This document shows positions 45,594 to 56,145 of a stretch of DNA of 64,000 nucleotides, piece after piece. Source of the DNA: Plazaster borealis (Eukaryota > Echinodermata > Asteroidea > Forcipulatida > Labidiasteridae). The DNA lies in NCBI GenBank assembly GCA_021014325.1, contig CM037459.1, forward strand, positions 15,402,501 through 15,466,500, in the 5' to 3' direction. The position numbers were made by a program, and so were the translations under genes. Below the pieces are notes generated by a model that saw only the letters and a list, made by a program, of their open reading frames with translations, was not told where the DNA came from and did no database searches. The first letter of the stretch is position 1. Each line of letters opens with the position of its first letter.

Positions 45594-47937
45594 GTAAGTA
45601 AAAATAGAAGTAATAAACAACACAATTGTATTCCTAAATATATATTTTTCAAAATGTTCTGTTGTTACTCACTGTTTTGTAACTAATACAAAGCACTTCA
45701 GATTGACACACAGTTCTCTTGGTATAGCATCAATTTTTTTGTACTACTACCATTGAGAGCGGATGTGAGTGGTTTGATTCCACTGGTGCTTAGTTCAAGA
45801 TTTGTGAGTTACAAATTGGCAGCATGAGGTAGAGAAAAGAAAATGGTGCATGACGAGCGAAGAGTTAAGTTTTAGGTGACTTATGTTCAACTTTCAAGAT
45901 TTTTGTTTATTCTAAATAAGGTTTGCATGTCTTTTCCATTTGTTATTAACATTTTGCAGTTTTGTTGACAAAATGTTTGGCTGTTTATGATTTCCACACT
46001 TTGAAGCTACTGGTGGTAAGTTATTTTAGTATTTTTGTAAATTTGGCCACTTCTAATTGTAGTATTTGTTGTGTACAGATTGAACTTGTTATTAACAAAT
46101 TCTAGCAATACAATTTCAAACAAATTTCCTCCATAAATATTTACCTGAAGGTATTTTCACAAGCAGCTACAGATTGGTTTGAATCCTAAGATATGACAAC
46201 TTTTTTTTTAACCTGGCGAGTTTCATATGAAACTTTAACCAGACAATCTATAAATAAAAATTTAAAAAAACATTAAATAAAGAAATTGTTGTTTAATTCT
46301 CTCAGCTCACTCCCACCATCCTTGTAATTTATTGTAATTTTGTGTGTGTTTTAGAATGTTTAATGTGGTTTCTCATGTCCCCCTGGATGAGTGTGCTTTT
46401 TGCTCTGCAATATCTGATGTGCCTTGTATGCTTCTTGGAAATATTCAGTTTACAAATAGTGACATCAAAAATAAGTAGTATAAATTAAAATAAAATAAAG
46501 ATAATTTAAATCAATTAATTTTAAAATTCGAAACAGCAGAGAGCACTCGAAAAAAGAAAAAAGAACAATAGAGAAACAAATGATTTTGTATAAATTAAAA
46601 TCAGCAAAAAGCTGGAGACAAGAATTAAAAAGGGATTAACTAACACAGAATTATGTAAACAAAAATGGGGGAGTGCATTTAGAAGGCTAAGCATACAATG
46701 AATGGAGGACTGTTTATATCTGGATGTTCTGGTTTTGGGAATATCTAGTTACTGTTGATTGTGAAGAAATGAAATGAAATTTGCATAGATTTACATTTTA
46801 GATTTGGCTTCATGTCATTCACACAACCACACATTAAGTGAATCAATGTGAGACTGTTCATTCATGTAAGAATGATACATTGTATACTTTAATTTTTGCT
46901 TTCTAAATGTTGTCATATTGTTTTACTAGATCACATGTAATGTAGTTCATTCATGTAAGAATGATACATTGTATTATTTTTAGGTTTTGCTTTTTAAATG
47001 TTGTCATATTGTTTTACTATATCACATGTAATGTAAGTGGCAATACCTGTTTGTGGAATGGAGAATATTTTACATTATCAAAATTATCTGTGTTTATATT
47101 TCTCATCTCATTTAGGGCATGATATACGTCCTAGTGTATTTTCAAAACTACAAAAATTAAAGGGAATCTTATGGGTCAGGGGTTTTGTGGGTCAAGGGTT
47201 GTTGCGATAATCATAAGGTTCCTAAATCTTTTAATACGTTATCACAACTAGGTCAGGGGCAGCAAAACAAAAGTGAACTACATGTACTTCACTGGTGGTA
47301 GTATCACAGTCGTTAGTACGCAGGTATACTATTACTATAGTATTTGTATCTAATTTACTTAGTTAAGAAGAAACTTCATAAACTTGATCAAGCCAAGACT
47401 AAGGTAATGGGTCATCCAAAGTTTTCAACATTTTCACCAGAGTACAAACTTACAAAGAGACTGCATGCGACTATTTGATAATTAAATAATGTGCTCAATT
47501 TTGAATGAAACATGTTGAAAGGTTTGGACGGTCCCTGAAGTAGGAGGGCTTAGAGATAGACAAATACTGTATTTAGAGCCTAGCTGGAGTGGTTATGTTT
47601 TTAAAACACAGTTTGAGTTTAGGAAGTTCTAACTTATTGAGGAGAACGCCCAGCATGAAATTCAAAGCAAACCAAAATAATCATTAATCCTGCATTAAAC
47701 AAAAAATGTTTTGCCTTGCTGCATTATTTTGTTTGAATTTGTCCCTGTACATAAAAATGTAAATATTGTAAAATATAAAATGTTCCTGTAGGCCTACATG
47801 TTATTGTTAATTATATAATTATTGTGTATATAATAAATATGATGAGCATGAACAATGCATCAGTTATTCAAATTTCAACAGTTAAAATGACATGGTCTAC
47901 ATGTTATTGTTTCTGTCTGAACCATGTGTTGCAGTAG

Positions 47938-48002
47938 TTGCGATAATCGTAACCCTCCATCCTCCCGACGGTCGGGAGGATGGAGGGTTACGATTATCGC
48001 AA
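47938..48002. repeat. Perfect 65-bp hairpin (32-bp arms, 1-bp centre)
   Basis: The arm TTGCGATAATCGTAACCCTC continues for 12 more bases and is mirrored exactly after one central G (47970). Near-copies of the outer arm occur singly at 54786 and, shorter, at 47200, so this is a repeat terminus in inverted duplication. Confidence 0.95.
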
Positions 48003-48882
48003 GTAGTGTTGCACCGGACCGGAGGCCAACATGGAGTTTTGCATACAGAGTCAAACTCAAAACAAACTTTTCACGTGCATAAAACTTAAAAGCACAAGAG
48101 TCTTAGTAGAAGATTGGACGAATTTATTTCTCTACCTAAATGACAGATTCTCGCTGATCTGCTCAAAACTAAAGTAGTATCTTTGTTTTTACAAAAAAAT
48201 AACATGGATTATCTCGTGTGCCAGCAAATTGCGGTCGTCCGAGTCGTAGACGCGTTTTTCATGCTAAACTCGTTCATTAGTCTTGTCCTGTGTTCGCGGT
48301 ACGCCGCGCACACGCGTCGTTTTGGACACAAAATGGCTTCTAATCGCAAGTTTTCGGAACTCTCCCAATATACGGCTCTGTTGTGACGTCATCGGTATTT
48401 TTTTTTAATTGCCCACCCTTGCCAGACACTAACATCGTTAAAAGCAAGTTCATAACTTTTGCCACTTTTGAATTACGAGGCACTTCCAGTTTCGACCGGA
48501 AGTAGAGGTCATGTGAGGTCACGCACACTGAATAAAATGAAGACCTATTTTATCCCTACCCAATCCCGCAAACAGAAACCTACGGTCTCTTGTGGCTGAT
48601 TTGATATAGATTTTCAAATAATTTAAAATAAAAACCTTTAACATGACGTCACGTGACAGGTGATAAACGCCATCATGACGGATTTCTTTTAGGACCTTTC
48701 TTGCACCAATGCCTTTCATCACTGAAAGTTTCATTGCAATTGCTCATTGGGAACATTGCAAATTAGTGCTTAGAAAATATTAGTTCTTAGGATGACAAAT
48801 AAAAAATAAAAAAAAAACAATAATAAAAAAAACTTTAACGAAAACAAGGGCTGTTTCGCTTCACTAGCGAAACAGCTAAAAA

Positions 48883-49890
48883 CTAGAGCTGATTGCATTT
48901 GTGCACAAATGCAGAGCTGTTTCGTTAATAACATTTTCAAATTTTTCAACTGAATTTGAAATTCTTTTTTGTATTCAAAGCAGTTATGACCAATCCAGCC
49001 TATTAAAAAAAAAAATAAGTTATACCATGTTCAGTTAGCAATTTATGACTTAAAGGTGCAAAAATGAAACAAATTTTAAAAAATCAAGTGATGACGTCAT
49101 CATGACGTCATTTCACAATTCACGTAAACTTGCCAATATCTAACAACCTACCAAGTTTCAACATGATCGCACTAATGCTTCGGGAGATATATGACTTCAA
49201 AAAGTGCACCTTTAATGCCGCGTCACGTGACCCTCGATGACGTCATTGATTTGAAACTTCACACATATGATGGCTGCCTGACGATCAACATATGTGTAAA
49301 TTTTGAAGTGATTGCACAAAATTTCACTACACACATCTTCAAAAAGTCCATTTTGAAGAGTTTTCAACCTGCCGCTAGAGGGCGCTGTTGCGTATTGTGA
49401 CGTCATTGATAGTTTTTTTGAACTACCCACCCTTGCCAGACACTAACATCGTTGAAAGAAACTTCATAACTTTTGCCACTTTTGAATTACGAGGCACTTC
49501 CAGTTTCGACCGGAAGTAGAGGTCATGTGAGGTCACGCACACTGAATAAAATGAAGACCTATTTTATCCCTACCCAATCCCGCAAACAGAAACCTACGGT
49601 CTCTTGTGGCTGATTTGATATAGATTTTCAAATAATTTAAAATAGAAACCTTTAACATGACGTCACGTGACAGGTGATGACGCCATCATGACGGATTTCT
49701 TTTAGGACCTTCCTTGCACCAATGCCTTTCATCACTGAAAGTTTCATTGCAATTGCTCATTGGGAACATTGCAAATTAGTGCTTAGAAAATATTAGTTCT
49801 TAGGATGACAAATAAAAAATATAAAAAAAACAATAATAAAAAAAACTTTAACGAAAACAAGGGCTGTTTCGCTTCGCTAGCGAAACAGCT
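48883..49890. mobile_element. HINE-like unit E4
   Basis: Starts CTAGAGCTGATTGCATTTGT (palindrome GCATTTGTGCACAAATGC) and ends in GGGCTGTTTCGCTTCGCTAGCGAAACAGCT. It is nearly identical to E5, 1013 bp further on. Confidence 0.75.
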
Positions 49891-49895
49891 AAAAA

Positions 49896-50885
49896 CTAGA
49901 GCTGATTGCATTTGTGCACAAATGCAGAGCTGTTTCGTTAATAACATTTTCAAATTTTTCAACTGAATTTGAAATTCTTTTTGTATTCAAAGCAGTTATG
50001 ACCAATCCAGCCTATTAAAAAAAAAATTAAGTTATACCATGTTCAGTTAGCAATTTATGACTTAAAGGTGCAAAAATGAAACAAATTTTAAAAAATCAAG
50101 TGATGACGTCATCATGACGTCATTTCACAATTCACGTAAACTTGCCAATATCTAACAACCTACCAAGTTTCAACATGATCGCACTAATGCTTCGGGAGAT
50201 ATATGACTTCAAAAAGTGCACCTTTAATGCCGCGTCACGTGACCCTCGATGACGTCATTGATTTGAAACTTCACACATATGATGGCTGCCTGACGATCAA
50301 CATATGTGTAAATTTTGAAGTGATTGCACAAAATTTCACTACACACATCTTCAAAAAGTCCATTTTGAAGAGTTTTCAACCTGCCGCTAGAGGGCGCTGT
50401 TGCGTATTGTGACGTCATTGATAGTTTTTTTGAACTACCCACCCTTGCCAGACACTAACATCGTTGAAAGAAACTTCATAACTTTTGCCACTTTTGAATT
50501 ACGAGGCACTTCCAGTTTCGACCGGAAGTAGAGGTCATGTGAGGTCACGCACACAAAACAAAATGAAGACCTTATTTTTCCCTACCCAATCCCGCAAACA
50601 GAAACCTACGGTCTCTTGTGGCTGATTTGATATAGATTTTCAAATCTTTAAATTTTTAAACTTTAAGATGACGTCACGTGAGAGGTGATGACGTCATCAT
50701 GACGAATTTCTTTTAGGACCTTCCTGGCACCAATGCCTTTCATCACTGAAAGTTTCATTGCAATTGCTCTTTAGGAACTATGCAAACAAACGCGAGTACT
50801 GAAAAATACAAATAAAAAAAATAATAATAAAAAAAACTTTAACGAAAACAAGAGCTGTTTCGCTGCGCTTCGCTACGAAACAGCT
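49896..50885. mobile_element. HINE-like unit E5
   Basis: Almost identical to E4 up to about 50545, then diverges towards E2-like sequence; ends in the variant hairpin GAGCTGTTTCG...CGAAACAGCT at 50852-50885. The switch suggests recombination between units. Confidence 0.75.
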
Positions 50886-50899
50886 AAAAAAAAAAAATA

Positions 50900-50943
50900 T
50901 TAACGAAAACAAGAGCTGTTTCGGTGTGTACACCGAAACAGCT
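50900..50943. repeat. Isolated extra 3' hairpin of the HINE-like family
   Basis: AACGAAAACAAGAGCTGTTT followed by CGGTGTGTACACCGAAACAGCT repeats only the last part of a unit. Its stem has different base pairs (GGTGT/ACACC) from the other hairpins yet pairs fully. Confidence 0.8.
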
Positions 50944-51165
50944 AATTAAGCAAACATACAATGTATACACAATCTACAACCAGGGCCCAATTTCAAGGCT
51001 CTGGTTACTGTGGAATTCTGCGCTTACAGGGAGCCATAAAACACAGAATTCTATGGGTCATAAGTGCAGAATTCCGCATAAAGCAGTGCCATGAAATTGG
51101 GCCCAGCTTGCCTTGAGAACCCCTTTACAATTAACAAACCTTTTTAGCACCTTTGATTAGATTAC

Positions 51166-51276
51166 CTTAAATTCTGGATATTTGAATATTTCTTTCATGC
51201 GGATCTGAGCTTTACATTTTATTTTCTTGGTGCGCTCTTGAGCTAACGGTCTTCTTCTAATTGTTACATCTGACAG
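51166..51276 (-). CDS. CARF/ALS2CR8-like protein, exon 4
   Basis: A 37-codon exon, phase 0 at both ends, starting after TATGACAG and ending AAG|GTAATC. It reads LSDVTIRRRPLAQERTKKIK followed by CKAQIRMKEIFKYPEFK. This is the conserved lysine-rich core with a single Cys and the R-x-x-E-I/L-x-x-Y/F-P-x-F/Y block of the CARF (calcium-responsive transcription factor) domain as I remember it. The intron to exon 5 is 11.5 kb and holds the repeat array. Confidence 0.65.
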
Positions 51277-51611
51277 CTGTCATACATAAAGAAATGAAAA
51301 CATGTGCATCATTACATGTGTACCTTGTATATTGTGACAACATGGCCATAATTTGAAATTATAATGATCCAACAATATAAAGCACAACTTGAATTATCGT
51401 TGATAATAAAGAATTGAATTGAACAATACATGCTGAACTACAACACTACTTTTACAATGCAGGGGCATTAACTACATATGAAAAAAGACAGGCATTTAAA
51501 GTTTTCAGAGTGCCAAGTGAATGTACCCAGCAAAACTGCTGCTTTGTAGTATTGAGTATGACAATATTTTAGAAGATGATTTCACAAGAACAACGGCCTA
51601 TTATTTGGGGT

Positions 51612-51911
51612 TCAGATGGCAGTGGAAATAATGCCTTTGTGCCAGGTTGTGCCTTTGTCCTTTTGTTGTAAAAGAGGATTATGTGGCATCAAGAGGCTTC
51701 CACCATTGTATATAATTGTATTTCGGCTTGATGGAGGTAAGTTCAAGCGAACTGAGACTCCAGCCTTGGTTCCGACCATAGGCCCAAATATTGGCCGTGT
51801 CTCACTGCCAAGGTTTTGCAATTCACGGTGCGTTAATTTGACATCTTCACCATAGAGAAACAAAAAATCCCGGTGCTTCAAAGAGAATCTTTGTTCTTTT
51901 GGCTTTGTCAA
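51612..51911 (-). other. Open frame of about 99 codons, unrecognised
   Basis: The frame reads RFSLKHRDFLFLYGEDVKLT, then PIFGPMVGTKAGVSVRLNLP and on to a stop. Its composition is protein-like and it is not part of a repeat seen elsewhere. It lies between CARF-like exons 4 and 3, so it might be a skipped exon or a relic; no domain is assigned. Confidence 0.3.
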
Positions 51912-52039
51912 GTCGGGGGTTTCTTCTTGCCAACAGTACTCTTAGAGAAAAACAATTCTGGCGATTCCGAGAAAATAATTCTGTCACGAGTGGAAGTGAA
52001 AAAATGGAAGAAAACTGGCCCTAACTGGTTAATGGTCCC

Positions 52040-52670
52040 CAAATGGGAAATCTGTCAGCCTGATTGAAATCCTTTCTCCATAGAGGTTATAGATGGTACC
52101 CAATCAGGAAATCTGTCGGCCTGATTGAAATCCTTTCTTCAAATTAGAATATGAATATTTACCAATCAGAAAATCTGTCAGCCTGATTGAAATCCCTTTC
52201 TCCAAATGAGGATATGTATGGTTCTCAATTGGGAAACCTGTCAGCCTGATTGAAATCCCTTTCTCCAAATGAGAATATGTATGGTTCTCAATTGAGAAAC
52301 CTGTCAGCCTGATTGAATTCCTTTTCTCCAAATGAGGATATGTATGGTTCTCAATTGAGAAACCTGTCAGCCTGATTGAATTCCTTTTCTCCAAATGAGG
52401 ATATGTATGGTTCTCAATTGAGAAACCTGTCAGTCTGATTGAAATCCCCTTCTCCAAACGAGGATATGTATGGTTCTTGAGAAATCTGTCAGTCTGATTG
52501 AATTCCTTTTCTCCAAATGAGGATATGTATGGTTCTCAATTGGGAAACCTGTCAGCCTGATTGAAATCCCTTTCTCCAAATGAGAATATGTATGGTTCTC
52601 AATTGAGAAACCTGTCAGCCTGATTGAATTCCTTTTACCAAAAGAGAGAATCAATGGTTCTCAATCGGGA
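52040..52670. repeat. 63-bp minisatellite, about 10 copies, open on the minus strand
   Basis: CCTGTCAGCCTGATTGAAWT and TCTCCAAATGAGGATATGTA recur every 63 bp (one unit is shorter by about 6). As 63 is a multiple of three and units lack stops, the minus strand encodes 21-residue repeats with SIRLTGFSIENHTYPHLEKR. It sits in the intron just downstream of CARF-like exon 3. Confidence 0.9.
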
Positions 52671-52699
52671 AACATTTGTAACTTACATGATGTACTTAC

Positions 52700-52875
52700 A
52701 TGACGTTCCATGTATTTTCTCTTAGCTGCTACACATCGGTCAATGCCATACTCACAGTCCATGACCTTCTTACCAATGTTTACAAAAGGAATCCCATCAT
52801 AAGGAATCCCAAAGCCACAAAGGTCCACTGACCTCTCTTCAAAGTAAATCTTGTGGGGTTTTTCCACTTTGTATT
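52700..52875 (-). CDS. CARF/ALS2CR8-like protein, exon 3
   Basis: The exon runs from a TCTGATAG acceptor to a perfect CAT|GTAAGT donor. It encodes YKVEKPHKIYFEERSVDLCG, then IPYDGIPFVNIGKKVMDCEYG and AAKRKYMERH. The pattern D-G-x-P-F/Y-x-x-x-G-x-x-x-x-x-C followed by a basic segment is typical of the CARF-like domain. It enters with two bases completing a Glu codon and leaves in phase 0, matching its neighbours. A 63-bp minisatellite starts about 30 bases downstream of the donor. Confidence 0.7.
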
Positions 52876-53424
52876 CTATCAGAGAGAGAGAGAAAAGGAA
52901 AGGAAAATAATAATGCTGGGTAAATAAAGAACAGTCAGCAAAATATGAACTCGCTGTATCATATTGATACACTTTGTGTACTGTGTAAGTAACCCAAGGT
53001 GGGACCTTGGGGGTTTCCCAATTTTTGATATTTAAAATTGCATGGAAATTAGTACAATATTTTTAGCGTTTGTTTTCCAGTGTGCAATTTTTCTACCTTG
53101 CAAATTTCCAACCAAGTTATCAATAAGTTTTCCTCTTTTGTACTTATTGATGTCAATGTCAACATTAAGTCAATAATAAGCAACTCTTCAAAGAGCATAT
53201 TTGTATCAGTATCTCTACATAATGGCCTGATACTTCATTCTTGTAAGGGCAAGGCTTTTTTTCTTGTATAATGGTCTCAGGGAGACCTCAAATTTGCCTG
53301 GCTATTTTATGGGCCCTAAGGCAATGATTAAGGGCATGGTGGTTATTGCCTCCATTACCTTCATGAAGTATCAGGACTGTCTTCCTTTCCAAATCAGTTC
53401 TCAAACTTAGTCAAGATTATTTAC

Positions 53425-54048
53425 CAGTATTTCCAAATCCTGCAGTGTTTTTGTAACAGGTGTACTTGGTTCCTGTTTCTTTCTCAAATTTATGAACAGC
53501 CTCATTGGCCTCTTCCAGCGTCTTGACATAAAACAAGGTAGGGAGTGGATCTTCAGCTAAAACATCATCATTTTGACTGTTTGTTTCTGGTACATGTGTT
53601 TGGTTCTTATTGATTTCTATCAAATCTGGGTTCATGATGATGTCACCATGATGTGTGTCGTTGAAATTGGAGTTTCTGTTGTCATGAAAACTGCTGTTCC
53701 CATGAAAACCAAAAGATTGATGGACTGTGGTTGAAGGCAGCCTTGAGATCTGTTGTTGCGACGGTTGATCTGGAATCAATTGTTTAGGTTCCTGCTGCAA
53801 CCTTGCCATGCTTGTAATGTTATTGAGTAACTGCGTTGCAAGGCTACCATGGATACTCATTTCTTGTGTTGACAAGATTGTTGGTTTCTGCACCTGATCA
53901 GTTTGAGCTTGAAGCTGAAGAATCTCTACTTGAGCTTCTGATTCTTTCAGGTAAGCTGATGTACTTGCTAGTCTGGCTTGACTATTCATCTCAAGCAGTT
54001 CTTGTGCAACATGTTCAGCAACTTGCTCCATCCTGGCTATTCTCTTAC
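53425..54048 (-). CDS. CARF/ALS2CR8-like protein, exon 2 (Gln-rich N-terminal region)
   Basis: Reads KRIARMEQVAEHVAQELLEM, a predicted amphipathic helix, then a Gln/Ser/Thr-rich region with many Gln and His as in transcription-factor activation regions. It ends with an acidic stretch and a conserved-looking LFYVKTLEEANEAVHKFEKE...GTKY motif that opens the CARF-like domain. The donor ACTG|GTAAAT is phase 1, matching exon 3. The acceptor ATGTAG at 54049-54050 gives the right phase for exon 1. Role by family: nuclear DNA-binding regulator. Not certain, since related domains occur in transposon-derived proteins. Confidence 0.65.
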
Positions 54049-54178
54049 CTACATGTAGTGCTCCCCTGACCCTGCGCATATGTACATGTACAAACTCTAC
54101 ATGTAGCTGGATGCAGATTATTCTGTTTAGTGAGAGCAGCTGATACAGATATATAGACAGATGCAGATATCCCTTTAC

Positions 54179-54277
54179 AGTTAATGAATGGGGTGTTTGT
54201 GATGTCTTGCAAGAAAACTACATCATCTAGAGGGCTTTTAGTTTTAAACTTGTCACCAATGTTTGGGTTTCCATTCA
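54179..54277 (-). CDS. CARF/ALS2CR8-like protein, most upstream exon identified
   Basis: A 99-bp exon from a TTTTTACTGCAG acceptor to an AACT|GTAAAG donor, reading NGNPNIGDKFKTKSPLDDVV and FLQDITNTPFIN. It enters in phase 1 and leaves in phase 1, joining exon 2 in frame. Because it starts at an acceptor, a further 5' exon must lie between 54.3 kb and the SMC5 promoter; I could not locate it. Confidence 0.55.
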
Positions 54278-55125
54278 CTGCAGTAAAAACAAAATAAACA
54301 ATACATGAATAACTAGAAGTTCAGTTTTTGTTATTCTACAAAAACAACATGTTAATGAATGATGTCATCACATTTTTATGTCACCATATTGCTTGAAATT
54401 ATGGCTTTTAAATAGTTTTTCCTTTCAACTTCCTGTTAAACTAGAAGACAAGGTCAAATTGGGTGAACATCTGTGTAACATTTGTTAAGTTTCTAAAGAA
54501 GTTTCCGCTGATGCATAGATTGTAAACATCCATTGTGTAATTCAGGAGTTCTGAGATTTGGAGCGTGGTAGTACATGTAGGTGAGTGGATCTAAATCGAT
54601 CTCACCTCAGTTTGGTGTCCCACGGAGGTAAAAACGATACCAGCCTATAAAATGTGCGTCACACTAACAATTTGGACCAGAACGCGCTGTATTTAAAAAC
54701 TATCAAGTTACATGTATTAACCACTATGGAAACTCACTCGGTAAATTTTACAATGATTTGTGGTTGAACGATTTGTGTTTTGGAGTTGCGATAATTGTAA
54801 CCCTCCAACCTCCCGCAGCCATAGACCGCAAGGTTACTTAAGACAAACCACTGCTGATATACTTTTTGCAACTTTTTAAATATCTTTTGTCAACACCATG
54901 TACACAATTGCACCGCTATTCTCAAAAAGTGGTCTTCATATGTAGTTGCAATATCCTTCTTTTTTTAAATATCACACCATTTAAAGTAGTGTAAAAGGAG
55001 AGAAAGGGTACAGACCAATGCACTCACATGGTCCCTTTCAAAATCAAACAATAGAGGGCAGCAAAAATGATAACAATTTCTTGAGCCAAGACTAATCAAA
55101 GACTGAAAGAGCACAGCCTACAGTA

Positions 55126-56145
55126 GACCCAGTGACTGGGGCGCTGTACTCCCTTTTTTGAAATTTTGACATCTTCGGTCGTACCAAGAGGTCAAAATTT
55201 CGAAAAAAGGAGTACAGCACCCGTTACTGGGCTTACGACCGAAGATGTCAAACTTTTGAAAAAAGGAGTATCCTCCCGTACCCCAATTTCGCGCATCACA
55301 AATATTCGCGCAGGTACCTTTCCGACGCATATTATTTTGTTTACAATACGCAGTGACTCAATTTTTTTTATTTCATGAAAGTATAAAGCCTGATAAACAA
55401 TTTCCTGCGAAGATGTGGAAAATCAAAGCCTTTCCGGTAAGATTTTAGATAAACTACAAAAAACAATCTTACCTTTTTAGACTAAATACAAAACATAGCT
55501 AGATAAGATGGTCGATTAAAAAAAAAAAAAAAACACTGAAAGTTCTGTGCATATCGTCTGCCATACTTCAATACTTAAATTACAAGACCACGTGATTTTC
55601 ATTTAACAACAGAGGGCGTACAAAATACTACGGAAGGTTGAAGTGGACGTGCGCCTTTTAATCCTTTTTTTCAGAAATTACCAATTGTTTGCATTTAACT
55701 AGACGCGGGGCTTACCAACTTTGTGATAACAGCGCAGAGTCCATTTCCCACCTCGCCAACCCCACCACCCCTTCCCGTAAATAATTATCACTGCCGATTT
55801 CAACCGGCAGCTTCCCTGCCGCACGGACTAAAGCATTTAGAAGAAAGGTCGGGACAATAGGGACTCCGTAGTGGCGTTCCAGCCCAAGTGCGCGAATTCA
55901 TGTGACGGAAAACGAAACTTGACAAATCGGGGTCAATTGCAGACGACGAGTTTCGTTGTGCTTTGACGATGTTCTGCGGGCTTCAAATTCTCCTCTCAGG
56001 TGGGCTTTGACATCAGACAATTAAAATTGAAGCTAAAAGTTGTTCTTGATTCTGTTAATCAAGTCAAAATTCAATTTCAATAATTACGTGCGCGAATAAT
56101 GGGGATACGAGGATACAGCGCCCCAGTTACTTGGTCCATGGAGGT
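55126..56145. mobile_element. TIR element with ACTGGGGCGCTGTA ends
   Basis: The left CAGTGACTGGGGCGCTGTAC is matched inversely by ATACAGCGCCCCAGTTACTTG near 56130 (one mismatch in the core). At 55148-55270 the block TTGAAATTTTGACATCTTCG appears three times in alternating orientation. No coding capacity seen. Confidence 0.55.

Larger units (their letters stand above)
44601..48379 (+). mobile_element. THAP-type DNA transposon (P- or hAT-like) with 8-bp target duplication
   Basis: Terminal inverted repeats of about 23 bp start CAGAGCCGTATATTGGGAGA on the left and end with its exact inverse on the right. The 8-bp duplication TTGTGACG flanks it (44593-44600 and 48380-48387). Inside are two THAP-domain remnants in exon-like order but no recognisable transposase catalytic core, so this copy is non-autonomous. 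THAP plus an 8-bp duplication points to the P superfamily; the CAG start would also fit hAT. Confidence 0.85.
43786..48877. mobile_element. HINE-like unit E3, split by a 3.78-kb transposon
   Basis: The unit's left part is 43786-44600 and its right part 48380-48877. Its 3' hairpin GGGCTGTTTCGCTTCACTAGCGAAACAGCT lies at about 48849-48877. Removing the insertion and one copy of its target duplication restores alignment with E2 and E4. Confidence 0.75.

Noticed and set aside
43113..50442. Recurrent frames of about 70 codons in the array, present in near-identical copies on both strands
   Set aside because: They recur because the DNA unit is duplicated. They are broken in E2 and E3, and both strands are equally open, so they are not genes.
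42800..50700. A CRISPR-like array from regularly repeated palindromes TGACGTCATCATGACGTCA
   Set aside because: The genome is eukaryotic, and the spacing follows the 1-kb units, with no short unique spacers.
52104..52654. Minus-strand frame of 21-residue repeats as a gene
   Set aside because: It is a pure minisatellite in an intron; no start or splice site supports translation. Kept only as a repeat and a finding.
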